This document shows, piece by piece, positions 6,274 through 14,665 of a DNA stretch of 28,148 nt; within the stretch, counting starts at the first letter, position 1; each line of letters opens with the position of its first letter. Position numbers and translations under genes: made by a program. The notes beneath the pieces were generated by a model. That model was not told where the DNA came from. It searched no databases and saw only the letters and a program-made list of their open reading frames with translations. This DNA comes from Rhodocyclaceae bacterium. Its GTDB lineage: Bacteria > Pseudomonadota > Gammaproteobacteria > Burkholderiales > Rhodocyclaceae. Where the stretch lies: positions 1 to 28,148 of the forward strand of contig JADFDL010000002.1 in NCBI GenBank assembly GCA_018262875.1. Direction: 5' to 3'.

Positions 6274-9200
6274 TTAAGCGGCCTCCTGTGTGGTTGCGGC
6301 CGTCAGAGTGACCGTGCTTGCGATGACCGTCGCGCTGTACGTGAACGGCACGTTGTTGCTGGCGTGCGTGATCGTGATGACCGCGCCGACAGCGCTGGCC
6401 AGATAGTCGGCATGGGCATCGATGACCCCAGCCAGCCCGGTAGCGACCAGCGCCATCGTGGTGTCGCCGCCGGTCGCGGTGTAGTCCAGATTCACCCCAC
6501 CCAGCGTGGCGCGATACACGTTGCCGGTTACTGGCGTGCCGGCTAGCGTCAGAGTGACGATCTGCGGGCGCAGCGTGGCTGGCGTGACGCCGCTTCCGAT
6601 GTTCCCCACCAAGCCCGAGACATTCGCGTCCGAGGCGATGGCCTGCACGGTCCAGTTGTACGGCTCGCTTGCCGGGGTGAACAGGCTTAGCGTGCTGGTG
6701 CCGGCATCGCTCAGCGTCATCGTCAGGCCATAGGCCGCGCTGTCTCCCGATGCCGCAAACGCGCTCAGGATGGCCGACGCGGCAATTGGCAGAACCTCGT
6801 AGTTCGTGCGCCCCGATGGGGTCGTCACGTACTGGTAGAACAGGTTCAGCGGCGGATCAATGCGCTGCACCACGGCCGAGAATGTCATTCCCAGCGGGTA
6901 GGCATTGGCGCCGCCAGGATTGCCCAAGTTCATCCAGCGGAACGTCAGTTGGTTGCTGACCCCGGCGACAGTGGCACTTGCGGTCTGCGTCAACGCCCAT
7001 GTCGTCGTGTTGTCGCCCGCCGAAACACCAGCCACCACCGGGAAGGCTGTGGAGACTGCGCCGGTCACGGTGATGACCGAACCCACGGCGACAGCGGTGT
7101 AGGCCGCCGCCGCATCGATGACGGCCGCGAAGCTGGTGGCGATGCCGTCGAGGTTCGTGTCCCCGCCGACGCTGGTGTAGTTGTACGTGACCCCGCCCAG
7201 CGTGGCATAGAGCGCGGCCCCGGTTGCAAAGCTGCCGCCCACGGTCAACGTGGTGATCTGCGGCAGCGGCGTGACAGCGCCGACTGTCGTCAGGCTGGCA
7301 ACGTAGCCGCGCCCGACAACAGCGCTCATCTGGTACACGTCGAAGCGAATCGGCGTGCTGGCCCCGATGCCGTCTGCCGTCTGCATGGCGGCGGTGTAGA
7401 TGGCGCTGGCGCTACTTGCCGTCAGAGTGCGCTTGAGCACTGACCCGGCAATCAGCACCACGTCGACTTCGTAGGCTTCTGTCAGCTCGCCCAGCGGCAC
7501 AGAGATACCCGCAGCACCCGTGAACGTGCATGCCAGCCGCGTGCGGCGGTTCCACGTCACGGTGATCTGATTCGCGGTGCCAACGGTACGGCGCAAGTTC
7601 ACAGGCGCCAGCGGCCTCAGGCTCACGCCTTCGCAGGTAAACGATTCTCCCGTGACGCTGGCCAGGCTCTTGCCCAGCGTCACGCCCTTGTAGAAGCGCT
7701 CCGCAGACAAGCTCGGCAGGTCGATTGCCACGTAGCGGATGCCGGCCGTCTGAATCAGCGCCACCACATCCGCCGACGTGTGCCCGGCCATTGCCCATTC
7801 CGTGCCCTTCTGGCCGCGCAGAAGGCCGCTCAGGGTGTAGATGCCAGTCGATACAAATGTGGCGGTCCTGAAGCGCACCAACTCCGCGCCGATCATGATG
7901 TTGTTAACCGACGCATCTGCCAGCAGGCCGGCGCGCGTGCTGCTGCTCAGCGTGCCGTAGCTCAACCTCACGGTGACGGTGTTGCGCTCATCGAACCCAA
8001 CGCCTGTGTAGTTGCCGAGTGTCGTCGTCGTCACGCCAAGAATCGCGCGCTCGCTCACGCGGGCCGCTTCGGCATACTCCACATCATCGAGGCTGCGGCT
8101 GATGCTTGCGCCCGGCCAGGTGGTGCCAGAGCTGGTCGCTGCCACGTAGTGCCCGAGCGTGTTTTCGGCGTCGCGCATCAGCGGCACGTCCATCAACTGC
8201 ATGATGGTTTCGCCCGGCAGCGCGACATCAACGGTCGGCGTGTAGTCGTCGCTGGTGATACCGGCCGACTCGATGACCGACGGCTCGTCAAGCGCCCATT
8301 CGTACTCCAGCAGCGGCCCGCTGTCGGTGCGGCGCACGATGCGGACGCGGTAGACATTGCCGTCAGGGTCTGGCACTTGCACAACATCCGTCGGCACCAG
8401 TTCCGCGTATTGCAGTGGCACTGAGAAACTGCCCGTGACGCGGCTAGCGTAGCCATCCATCACCATCGCGTCGGCGATGCCCTTCGCCTCTGCCGCCGTG
8501 AAAGCCAGCGGCATCTGCAACGCGCTGGTGTTGACCTGTCCAGACAGCAGCCGGTCGCTGTGCTCTGTGGCAGTGGTGTAGTCAGCGGCTACGTTGGCAT
8601 AGGACACAGACACCTGCGCTGGGATTTCAAGGTCGCTCCCAACTTGCGTAGGCAGCGTCTCATCTTCCGGAGACTCAAGCCCGGCGCCCATGTCGTCGGC
8701 ATCGATGGTGCCAAGCACGCTACCGGCGCGCGGCACGAAGTAGAGCTTGTCTGTGAGGTACGCCTCGAAGAAGTAGGCGGCCATCAGCTGCTCGATGGCA
8801 CTGCGGGCCGTGGCAACCTGAGAAACAACGAACGCCAGCACAGGCTTGGTGATGGCGGCCAGCGCCGTCGCGTCATAGGTGCCGACCGGCATGCCGGCCC
8901 CCTCGCACAGCGCCTCGACCGTCTCCTGCAACGTCCACGTCTGCAGTGCACCATTCCCCGACGCAAGCGGCGCGATCTCCAGGCATGCCGCAGCCGCCGG
9001 AGAGGGCGGCCCGTCTGTTGAGAACACCCCAGGGAGAGACGCCGCGACACGATTCTCGGTCACGTACAGCAGCGTATCGCCACCGCCCAACCCATGTGAC
9101 TGGTGAATCAGCAGATCGCCTGCGCCGCTCCAACTCAGGTGACCGTACCCAGTGGAGCCGTATTGCAGGACATAGCCGCCCCCGCTGGTGATGGTGGTCA

Positions 9201-10167
9201 GCGTCGGTGATGCAATGGACGTAGCGACGCCTTCGGCATTGGATGCCACGGGACCGACAACCTGAGCATTGCGGTAGACGACGCCCAACAGAACCTCGTT
9301 CGTGTCGCCTGAAACGTGCTCGGTCGTGTCGTCAGGGAAGGTCCGGTACTGCACGCGCCAGTGCGATAGCGCATCAAACGCCCCGCCAGGTGGGGTCGTG
9401 TATCCAGGCTTTTCCGGCGTCTCGGCCAGGCCGCCCCTCTTGACGAACAACACCGCCAAGTCCCCGGCTTGGTGCGCCGGCCATTCTTCGTCCCCGTAGC
9501 CTCCCGCCGTCTCCAGAGTGCCGATGAATTCCATCGGCGCGATTTCTCCGGGGCTGATCTCGAAAGTCAGGTTCGGAATCACGCCAGAGCTGCCCAGTTG
9601 CAGGCCTTCGATGAAGACGGTTCCACGCCCCCTATACGCTGGCGCGTTCGTCACCGCAGCTTCGTAGGTCGGGTCAGGGAGTTGACTGCTTTCCCCGGTG
9701 TAAACCGTCATGCGCGACCATGGCGCGTTCTCGATACTCGCCGCGACGGATTCAGCCGAAGACGCTGCCAACAAGGTGTAGACGAGTTTCCCGTTCAGCC
9801 AAATGCGCGTGACGCCTGGAATCTCGTTGCTGGTCAGGCCGAACAGAATGTCGACCTCATAGGTGTAGACCGTTTGTTCAGCACCACCGCCGCCCTTGCC
9901 GGCGCTGGTGGTCGTGGCGATTTCCCGCCTGTCGCTGGCCCACCATACCTGCCCAGCGATGCGCGGGTGCCCTGCCACCCAAGGGATGGCCTGGCCGTAC
10001 TCCACGCCCGTCACTTTCAGATCATCGAGCCGTGGGCCTTGGCTCTTTTGCTTCGGGCCGAACTGCGCGCCGACAGCCGCGCCAATCGCCCATCCGATCT
10101 GTGCGCCCATCGGGCCGACCAACGACCCCAGCGCAGCGCCAGCAGCCGCAATCACAAGTTGAGTCAT
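6274..10167 (-). CDS. J-like / GTA-type host specificity tail protein
   Basis: A 1297-residue tail-tip protein. Residues 3-36 are Gly/Ala-rich and hydrophobic (as in other proteins of this group), followed by LDDLKVTGVEYGQAIPWVAG and RGRGTVFIEGLQLGSSGVIPNLTFEI (to about 204). An inserted beta-like domain occupies roughly 212-398. The phage-tail_3-like region follows (TWTLQETVEALCEGAGM near 410, then AIEQLMAAYFFEAYLTDKLYFVPR to 480), then beta-rich domains. The last third has two copies of a 68-residue domain (969-1036 and 1201-1268). By family, this protein closes the tail tip and carries host recognition. It overlaps the NlpC gene as TGATG. Confidence 0.85.
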   Translation of the reverse strand: MTQLVIAAAGAALGSLVGPMGAQIGWAIGAAVGAQFGPKQKSQGPRLDDLKVTGVEYGQAIPWVAGHPRIAGQVWWASDRREIATTTSAGKGGGGAEQTVYTYEVDILFGLTSNEIPGVTRIWLNGKLVYTLLAASSAESVAASIENAPWSRMTVYTGESSQLPDPTYEAAVTNAPAYRGRGTVFIEGLQLGSSGVIPNLTFEISPGEIAPMEFIGTLETAGGYGDEEWPAHQAGDLAVLFVKRGGLAETPEKPGYTTPPGGAFDALSHWRVQYRTFPDDTTEHVSGDTNEVLLGVVYRNAQVVGPVASNAEGVATSIASPTLTTITSGGGYVLQYGSTGYGHLSWSGAGDLLIHQSHGLGGGDTLLYVTENRVAASLPGVFSTDGPPSPAAAACLEIAPLASGNGALQTWTLQETVEALCEGAGMPVGTYDATALAAITKPVLAFVVSQVATARSAIEQLMAAYFFEAYLTDKLYFVPRAGSVLGTIDADDMGAGLESPEDETLPTQVGSDLEIPAQVSVSYANVAADYTTATEHSDRLLSGQVNTSALQMPLAFTAAEAKGIADAMVMDGYASRVTGSFSVPLQYAELVPTDVVQVPDPDGNVYRVRIVRRTDSGPLLEYEWALDEPSVIESAGITSDDYTPTVDVALPGETIMQLMDVPLMRDAENTLGHYVAATSSGTTWPGASISRSLDDVEYAEAARVSERAILGVTTTTLGNYTGVGFDERNTVTVRLSYGTLSSSTRAGLLADASVNNIMIGAELVRFRTATFVSTGIYTLSGLLRGQKGTEWAMAGHTSADVVALIQTAGIRYVAIDLPSLSAERFYKGVTLGKSLASVTGESFTCEGVSLRPLAPVNLRRTVGTANQITVTWNRRTRLACTFTGAAGISVPLGELTEAYEVDVVLIAGSVLKRTLTASSASAIYTAAMQTADGIGASTPIRFDVYQMSAVVGRGYVASLTTVGAVTPLPQITTLTVGGSFATGAALYATLGGVTYNYTSVGGDTNLDGIATSFAAVIDAAAAYTAVAVGSVITVTGAVSTAFPVVAGVSAGDNTTTWALTQTASATVAGVSNQLTFRWMNLGNPGGANAYPLGMTFSAVVQRIDPPLNLFYQYVTTPSGRTNYEVLPIAASAILSAFAASGDSAAYGLTMTLSDAGTSTLSLFTPASEPYNWTVQAIASDANVSGLVGNIGSGVTPATLRPQIVTLTLAGTPVTGNVYRATLGGVNLDYTATGGDTTMALVATGLAGVIDAHADYLASAVGAVITITHASNNVPFTYSATVIASTVTLTAATTQEAA
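6281..6287 (-). promoter_or_regulatory. strong Shine-Dalgarno for the fibre gene
   Basis: AGGAGGC on the - strand, within the last codons of the J-like gene and about 7 bases before its TAA stop, followed directly by the ATG at 6273. It points to higher translation of the fibre-like gene than coupling alone would give. Confidence 0.7.
6364..6567 (-). repeat. duplicated 68-residue domain, copy 2
   Basis: Codes for residues 1201-1268 of the J-like protein, beginning PQIVTLTLAG and including TLGGVNLDYT and GAVITITH. About 30 residues after it the protein ends. The two copies have diverged in DNA, so this is an old duplication. Confidence 0.75.
7060..7263 (-). repeat. duplicated 68-residue domain, copy 1
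   Basis: Codes for residues 969-1036 of the J-like protein, beginning PQITTLTVGG and including TLGGVTYNYT and GSVITVTG. It aligns without gaps to copy 2 at 6364-6567, with 38 of 68 residues identical by hand count. Confidence 0.75.
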
Positions 10168-10592
10168 CAGGCCACCCCAGGCAGTGCGTAGGCCGCGCGG
10201 AACTGCTGGTTGCTGGCGAACATCAGCCGCGTTTCGACAACGCGACCCGCCCTGTTCGTGGCATGGATCAGGCTCAGCCCGCCGTGCCGGTAGTCGCCAA
10301 TGAACCCCATGTGCTGCGGGTCGTGCTCAGTCGCCATCACCAGCACGTCGCCTGGCTGCATGGCGTTGCGGTCGATGCGGTCCATGTGCTGGTCGCACAC
10401 ATCAAGCAAGGTGCCGTCAGGCATGCGGCTGTAGCCCGTGATATCGAAGTCAGCAGGCAACAAGCCAAGGTCGCGCGCTACGCAGATGATGAGCCCGGCG
10501 CAATCGACGCCTTGGCCCTTGGCGCGGTGCTGGTGCAACCATTTCGTGCCCAGCCATGTGCGGGCCTCGGCCACCACATCGGCGCGATTCAT
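10167..10592 (-). CDS. NlpC/P60 tail-tip peptidase
   Basis: A 141-residue NlpC/P60-type cysteine peptidase of the phage/GTA group. Visible features: WLGTKWLHQHR near the start (residues 13-23), GQGVDCAGLI with the catalytic-type Cys31, GDVLVM (81-86), and His94 in QHMGFI, the usual catalytic His. Such tail-tip enzymes cut peptide bonds in the cell wall during DNA entry. It follows DUF2163 and precedes the J-like protein, the standard order of lambda K and GTA tail-tip clusters. Overlaps on both sides (ATGA and TGATG). Confidence 0.85.
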   Translation of the reverse strand: MNRADVVAEARTWLGTKWLHQHRAKGQGVDCAGLIICVARDLGLLPADFDITGYSRMPDGTLLDVCDQHMDRIDRNAMQPGDVLVMATEHDPQHMGFIGDYRHGGLSLIHATNRAGRVVETRLMFASNQQFRAAYALPGVA

Positions 10593-11446
10593 ACGTTGAC
10601 CTCGGGCGCAGATGTCAATTCGTCAACGGTCGGCCTGTGCGGCTCGCCTTGGAAGTTCAGATCGTTGCCGAACTTCGTGGCGCAGTCTTCATCCATCCGC
10701 TTCCTGCAGCCGGCAATCACGCTGTAGGTGTCGCCCACTTGCACGTTGAAGATCATCGGCAGCGACAGCGTGAAGGTGTCGCTCGCGTAGGTCTTCACCT
10801 TCTGCGACAAGCCGGTGTTCAGACCGCCCGTCCATGTGAGGATGCCTTCGCCGAAGTAGTCGTCGGCCTCAGTGCGCGACGAGTCGGCGAACACCTGTTT
10901 GCTGGTGACGCTGGTAATGGTGCCCGTCTCAGTCCACGGCCCAAGGTCGACCATGCACATGGCATCGCCCAATCGTGCTCGGCAGGTCTTGGTGCTGGCC
11001 GCGCCGACCGGCTGCTGCAGGTACTGCCGCAGATCACGCAGTTCAACCACGTAGTGCCCGGCGCGGGGCGTGACTTCCCCCAGGCGGCCGGCGCTGATCG
11101 GCTCGACGCCGTCGCTCGGGCTCGCCCAGTTGTACCGGAACAGCGCGAACTCGGCGTTGTTCCACCGGCCCGCCAGGATGTCGGCGCGCGTGATCGTGTC
11201 GTCTTCGTGCAGGATGCGCAGTTCGGTGTTGCCCACCGCCAGGCCGGCGCTGGCCGCCCAACTGGCCACATCCAGCCCAGGCGCGGCGCGGTACAACACA
11301 GAGTCGCCGATGTCGTCGGTGTCGATGTCGGCGCTCGTCCAGCCGTACACCTCGGCATCGGTGCGCGTGATGCGCAGCCCGAATGCCGTTGTCGGTGTAT
11401 CGCTGGCATAGTTCGCCAGCAGTGGGACCGGGATGGTCTTAGGCAT
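10589..11446 (-). CDS. DUF2163 / BR0599-type tail-tip protein (lambda gpL-like)
   Basis: A 285-residue protein starting at the ATG at 11446, which overlaps the DUF2460 stop by 8 bases. Residues 1-140 match DUF2163 (RITRTDAEVYGWTS, YRAAPGLDV, RWNNAEFALFRYNW). The C-terminal BR0599-type domain has four cysteines: C155 and C164 (spacing x8) and C247 and C255 (spacing x7), within TKTCRARLGDAMC and AGCRKRMDEDC. In lambda gpL the equivalent cysteines hold a [4Fe-4S] cluster. The protein likely sits in the tail tip between the distal protein and the peptidase. The upstream extension of the frame is a shadow and was not used. Confidence 0.8.
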   Translation of the reverse strand: MPKTIPVPLLANYASDTPTTAFGLRITRTDAEVYGWTSADIDTDDIGDSVLYRAAPGLDVASWAASAGLAVGNTELRILHEDDTITRADILAGRWNNAEFALFRYNWASPSDGVEPISAGRLGEVTPRAGHYVVELRDLRQYLQQPVGAASTKTCRARLGDAMCMVDLGPWTETGTITSVTSKQVFADSSRTEADDYFGEGILTWTGGLNTGLSQKVKTYASDTFTLSLPMIFNVQVGDTYSVIAGCRKRMDEDCATKFGNDLNFQGEPHRPTVDELTSAPEVNV

Positions 11447-12053
11447 TCGGCGCGGACTCGATGATTGGGATGGAGTCCCACTGGTGCAGCAGACCGGACT
11501 TGTTTCGCGCGGCAATGCGTCCGTCGAGCTTGTCGGTGTCGAAGCGCATCGGCACGTCGAACTCGCCAGCCCACGTGACACTGGCTGCGCTCGGCGCGCT
11601 GCCGATGGTGACGATGCCGGTTGCCGTGTCGAGCGTGTGTGCGGTGTCCACCGTCGACACCTTGACGACGATTGTTCCGCCGTGCACGGGCTTGTAGATG
11701 GGCCGGCCCTGCGTGCTACTGCCGCTTGTGTAGCGCTTGAACAGCTGGAAGGTGGTTGACGTGAGCGCCACCACGTAGCCGTCGGCATGCGTGGCGGCGT
11801 AGTCTGTCCAGTCCTTGAACCGCCACCCATGCTGCCGCCCGCGCGCGATCATGAAGAAGTCGCGCAGCGTGGCGAAGTCGGCCGCGTTGTTTATGCCCTG
11901 GCTCACATCCCATGCGTGCCGCGGGTAGGCCCATGCTCCGTTGCGCGTTTCTCGGCCTGATGCACTGACAACCAGCTCGGTGCGGAACATTGGCCCGCCG
12001 ACAGCGCCGTAGGCGATGCGGTCGGGGAAGCGCGGGGTTTCCAGGAATGCCAT
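11439..12053 (-). CDS. DUF2460 distal tail protein
   Basis: A 204-residue protein of the DUF2460 group (phage and GTA distal tail). Features: N-terminal MAFLETPRFPDRIAYGAVGGP, RNGAWAYPRHAWDVSQGI, FFMIARGRQHGWRFKDWTDY, and a C-terminal GEFDVPMRFDTDKL. In GTAs this protein forms a ring at the tail end, linking tube and tip. It starts two bases after the tape measure stop without a good Shine-Dalgarno, so translation is probably coupled. It lies between the tape measure and the DUF2163 gene, as in other such clusters. Confidence 0.8.
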   Translation of the reverse strand: MAFLETPRFPDRIAYGAVGGPMFRTELVVSASGRETRNGAWAYPRHAWDVSQGINNAADFATLRDFFMIARGRQHGWRFKDWTDYAATHADGYVVALTSTTFQLFKRYTSGSSTQGRPIYKPVHGGTIVVKVSTVDTAHTLDTATGIVTIGSAPSAASVTWAGEFDVPMRFDTDKLDGRIAARNKSGLLHQWDSIPIIESAPNA

Positions 12054-12055
12054 GG

Positions 12056-14059
12056 TCAGTTGTTCCGCGAGCTGGCGCGCTGCAGGCCGCGCGCTGCGGC
12101 AGCACCGACCTGTTGCTCGGTGCTGCGGCCCACAGGGGCGGCGAAGCTGAAGTGCTGGTGCACGGTCATGCCGCCGGCCGGCTGCACGGTCAGGCCAGTG
12201 CGCCCGCCGAAGATGGGCTCGGGCCCGCGCTCTCCGGCCATGCCCCATTTGCCTGGCGGTAGGAAGCCGCCGTCGGCGAAGAAGCCGCCGAACAGCTTGC
12301 CGATACTGCCCAGGATGCCGCCGACCCCACCCGAGGCTCCGCCTGTCACGCTCCCGAGCAGGCCCGTCACCTGACCGGCCAGCGGCTCCGTCACCAGCTT
12401 GCGCGTGACGATGCGAAGGATGTCCTTTTCCAGCCCCTTCAGCACTTCGGACAGCTTGCCGCCTTCGACGATGGCATCTTCGAATGCGCTGCTGAAGGTC
12501 AAGCCCAGTTCGCGCGCCGCATCGATGCCCTTCTCGGTCGCCTCCTTGATGTCCTTGCCACCACCGAAGCGATCGGTCGCGCGATCCAAGGCCTCTGCCC
12601 ATTGGTCGATGTTGATCTTCCCGTCGGCGAACTGCTTGTTGATGAACTCGACCTCTTCGTTCAGCGCGTCGAGCTTGCCGCTCGGCGTGTCGGCCAGGAT
12701 GGCGTTCAGCCGGGCCTGGTCGTCGGCCAGCTTCTTCAGCGCTTCGTCGGCGGCACGCGTGGCCGGCTCGAGAGCGGTGATTTCCGTGGCGATCGCCGCG
12801 AATGCGCTGTCAGGCACCGCAACGCCGGATTGCGCGATCGTCAGCAGCTGCGCCAGCTCTTCGCGCAGCCGCGCGAGCTTGACCTCGTCGGCCTGTTCCA
12901 GCCGCTTCAGCGCGGCGGCCAGGGCGTCGGGCAGCTGCGGGCCGACGAAGGGCTCTTCGACCTTCTCTGCCTTCGGCTTGGGCGCCTTGCTGGGCTTGTC
13001 GCCGCCGATGGTGCCGGGCAGGCTGGGCAGATTGCGCGCGTAGTTCCGGCCCTCGTTGCTGTAGCTGGCCTGCGTGACGCTGCCAAGCTGCAGCGCGCGC
13101 CGCTCGAAGCGGTCCAGTTCTTCGCGCGCGGCCTTGGCATCCTCGCGCATCATCTTCCCGATGCGCGACGCGCCGGCAAAGTCCAGGCGGGCCACCGCCG
13201 CAGCCTGCGCCGCGATTCCGCCGATCTCTGTGCCGATGCCCTTCAACACGAAGGCCACGTTGGCACCGAAGATCGTGGCGGCCTGCAGCGGTACGGCCAG
13301 CAGTTTGTCCAGCGACCCGGGGCCATCCCCGCGCAGCAGCCCGAACAGTTGATTGGTGGCCTGCAGCAGCGGGCCGGCGATCGTGCGCGACAGGTCTTGC
13401 AGGTTCTTCTGAACCTGGAAGATGCTCTTGTTGAACTTCTCCGCCTCGGCCGCCTGTTCCGCTGTCACCTTGGCCTGCAGCGTGCCGGCCTCGGCCACGT
13501 CCTTCAGCAGCGGCGCCACGTCCTTCAGGCTCTTGCCGAACAGCTCCTGCGTCAGCCGCGCCTTGTTCGCGTCGTCGGAAAAGCCGCTCAGCGCGATGGC
13601 CACGCGCTGGAATGCCTGCACTGGGTCCAGGCGCTTCAGTTCGGCGACATCCAGATTCAGCGCCTTGAACGCCGCGCCGATGTCGTTGTCCGGCTTCGCG
13701 TCGGCCAGCGCCTTGTTCAGCTTGATGACGGCATCGCCGGCCGTGTCCATGCTGGTGCCGGTGCGCCCGGCGATGGACTCCAGCGCGCTCAGGTTCTCCA
13801 CGCTGGCGCCGGTGGCGTCGGACAAGTCGTTCAGCGCGTCCAGGCCGTCGACGGTGGCGCTCACCCATCGGGTGATGACCGACACCGAAAACGCCGCGGT
13901 GATGGCTCCGCCGGCCGCCACCAGCGCCTTGTTCGCGCCGGAGAAGGCGCGCTGCATGCGCTCGGCCTGTCGCTCGGCCAGAAGCCCGGCCTTGTCCAGC
14001 CCGGCCTGCAGATTGGCGAGCCTGGCCTCCAGGTCGATGCTGAGCTTTGCGAGTGCCAT
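12056..14059 (-). CDS. tail tape measure protein
   Basis: A 667-residue tape measure protein. The N-terminus is a coiled coil (DLEARLANLQAGLDKAGLLAERQAER), followed by a membrane-like segment (about 45-66), then long helical stretches with Ala, Lys, Glu and Gln, a Pro/Lys linker near 350-365 (SKAPKPKAEKVEE), more helix, and a C-terminal Gly-rich section ending GFLPPGKWGMAGERGPEPIFGG and VHQHFSF. Tape measures set tail length at about 0.15 nm per residue, so about 100 nm is expected (inference). It directly follows the frameshifted chaperone gene. A second hydrophobic part lies around residues 260-290. Confidence 0.85.
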   Translation of the reverse strand: MALAKLSIDLEARLANLQAGLDKAGLLAERQAERMQRAFSGANKALVAAGGAITAAFSVSVITRWVSATVDGLDALNDLSDATGASVENLSALESIAGRTGTSMDTAGDAVIKLNKALADAKPDNDIGAAFKALNLDVAELKRLDPVQAFQRVAIALSGFSDDANKARLTQELFGKSLKDVAPLLKDVAEAGTLQAKVTAEQAAEAEKFNKSIFQVQKNLQDLSRTIAGPLLQATNQLFGLLRGDGPGSLDKLLAVPLQAATIFGANVAFVLKGIGTEIGGIAAQAAAVARLDFAGASRIGKMMREDAKAAREELDRFERRALQLGSVTQASYSNEGRNYARNLPSLPGTIGGDKPSKAPKPKAEKVEEPFVGPQLPDALAAALKRLEQADEVKLARLREELAQLLTIAQSGVAVPDSAFAAIATEITALEPATRAADEALKKLADDQARLNAILADTPSGKLDALNEEVEFINKQFADGKINIDQWAEALDRATDRFGGGKDIKEATEKGIDAARELGLTFSSAFEDAIVEGGKLSEVLKGLEKDILRIVTRKLVTEPLAGQVTGLLGSVTGGASGGVGGILGSIGKLFGGFFADGGFLPPGKWGMAGERGPEPIFGGRTGLTVQPAGGMTVHQHFSFAAPVGRSTEQQVGAAAARGLQRASSRNN

Positions 14060-14063
14060 GGGT

Positions 14064-14665
14064 TCAGCCTTCTTCGGTGGCGCCGGGCCGGTGCAGCTTG
14101 ATGACCGTCAGGCGGTGCAGGAACATCTCGAGATCCGTCACGCCCAGCATCTCGGCCACCAGCGGCAGCCCGGCCCAGTCGAGCCCGCCCATGCCGTTTG
14201 CGAGCAGCGCATAGGCGCTGCTGGCCGCGATGTCGTCGGCGCTTGCGGCCGGCGCTTCCTCGCCTTCCCACTCGATGCCGGCCGCATGGTCGAGCAGGTG
14301 CTTCAGTTTCCCGAGACGGTCTCGGCAGCGGCAGCGCGGGCCAGCGTGGCGGCGCCGTAGGCGTCGACGACGAGCACAATCCACGGCTCGTTCAGGTCGA
14401 GCAGCAGTTCCCACACCTCGGCGCTAAACGGCAGCGGGGCGTCACCCGTCAGCAGCGCATCGGCCTGGGTGAAGCCGCGCCACGCATCAACGCGCGCCAT
14501 GAGCGCCTGCAGGAACTCCAGCCGCGGCATGGTGGTCATGCGTGCGCGCTCCTGCCATCCAGGCAGCGGCAGGCGCACCGCGCGGCACGGCGGGTCGTCG
14601 AGTTCGACCCACAGCTCGCGCGCGGCGCGCAGCCGCGCCACTGCATCGGCGACGGCGTCAGACAT
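14064..14665 (-). CDS. tail assembly chaperone, -1 frameshift fusion (lambda GT-like)
   Basis: The 200-residue fusion made if ribosomes slip back one base at GGGAAAC (14312-14306). The first 120 residues are those of the short chaperone; the next 80 are read in the -1 frame, beginning LKHLLDHAAGIEW and ending HRPGATEEG at the stop at 14064. The -1 frame has no usable start of its own: upstream of the slip it is Arg-rich shadow sequence. In lambda, G and GT wrap the tape measure and recruit tube protein in a fixed ratio. Position directly before the tape measure and after the tube gene is as expected. Confidence 0.8.
14303..14665 (-). CDS. tail assembly chaperone, short form (lambda G-like)
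   Basis: A 120-residue protein that ends at TGA immediately after the slippery heptamer. The ATG at 14665 overlaps the tail tube stop by 8 bases. It is helical and acidic (ARELWVELDDPP near the start; LEFLQALMARVDAWRGFTQADALL in the middle; EVWELLLDLNEPW). I recognise it by position and by the frameshift arrangement rather than by sequence. It would be the major product; a minority of ribosomes make the fusion. Confidence 0.75.
   Translation of the reverse strand: MSDAVADAVARLRAARELWVELDDPPCRAVRLPLPGWQERARMTTMPRLEFLQALMARVDAWRGFTQADALLTGDAPLPFSAEVWELLLDLNEPWIVLVVDAYGAATLARAAAAETVSGN
14306..14312 (-). promoter_or_regulatory. programmed -1 ribosomal frameshift site GGGAAAC
   Basis: On the - strand the zero frame reads TCG GGA AAC TGA. 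The heptamer G GGA AAC is a canonical X XXY YYZ slippery site with the same G/A core as lambda's GGGAAAG, and the zero-frame stop follows at once. Slipping gives GGG AAA and then CTG AAG CAC in the long open frame. The upstream arms CCGAG and CTCGG (loop ACCGT) end on the first bases of the site, and a CTCGA/TCGAG stem begins 11 bases downstream; either might stimulate slipping. Confidence 0.8.

Noticed and set aside
12602..14101. 499-codon open frame on the + strand
   Set aside because: It lies fully antisense to the tape measure gene and reads as a Gly/Arg/Gln/Val-rich shadow, as expected from high-GC third-position bias.
14307..14414. Independent start (ATG at 14414) for the -1 frame chaperone segment
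   Set aside because: The residues from 14414 to the slip site are Arg/Cys-rich shadow of the zero frame; the sequence becomes protein-like exactly at the heptamer.
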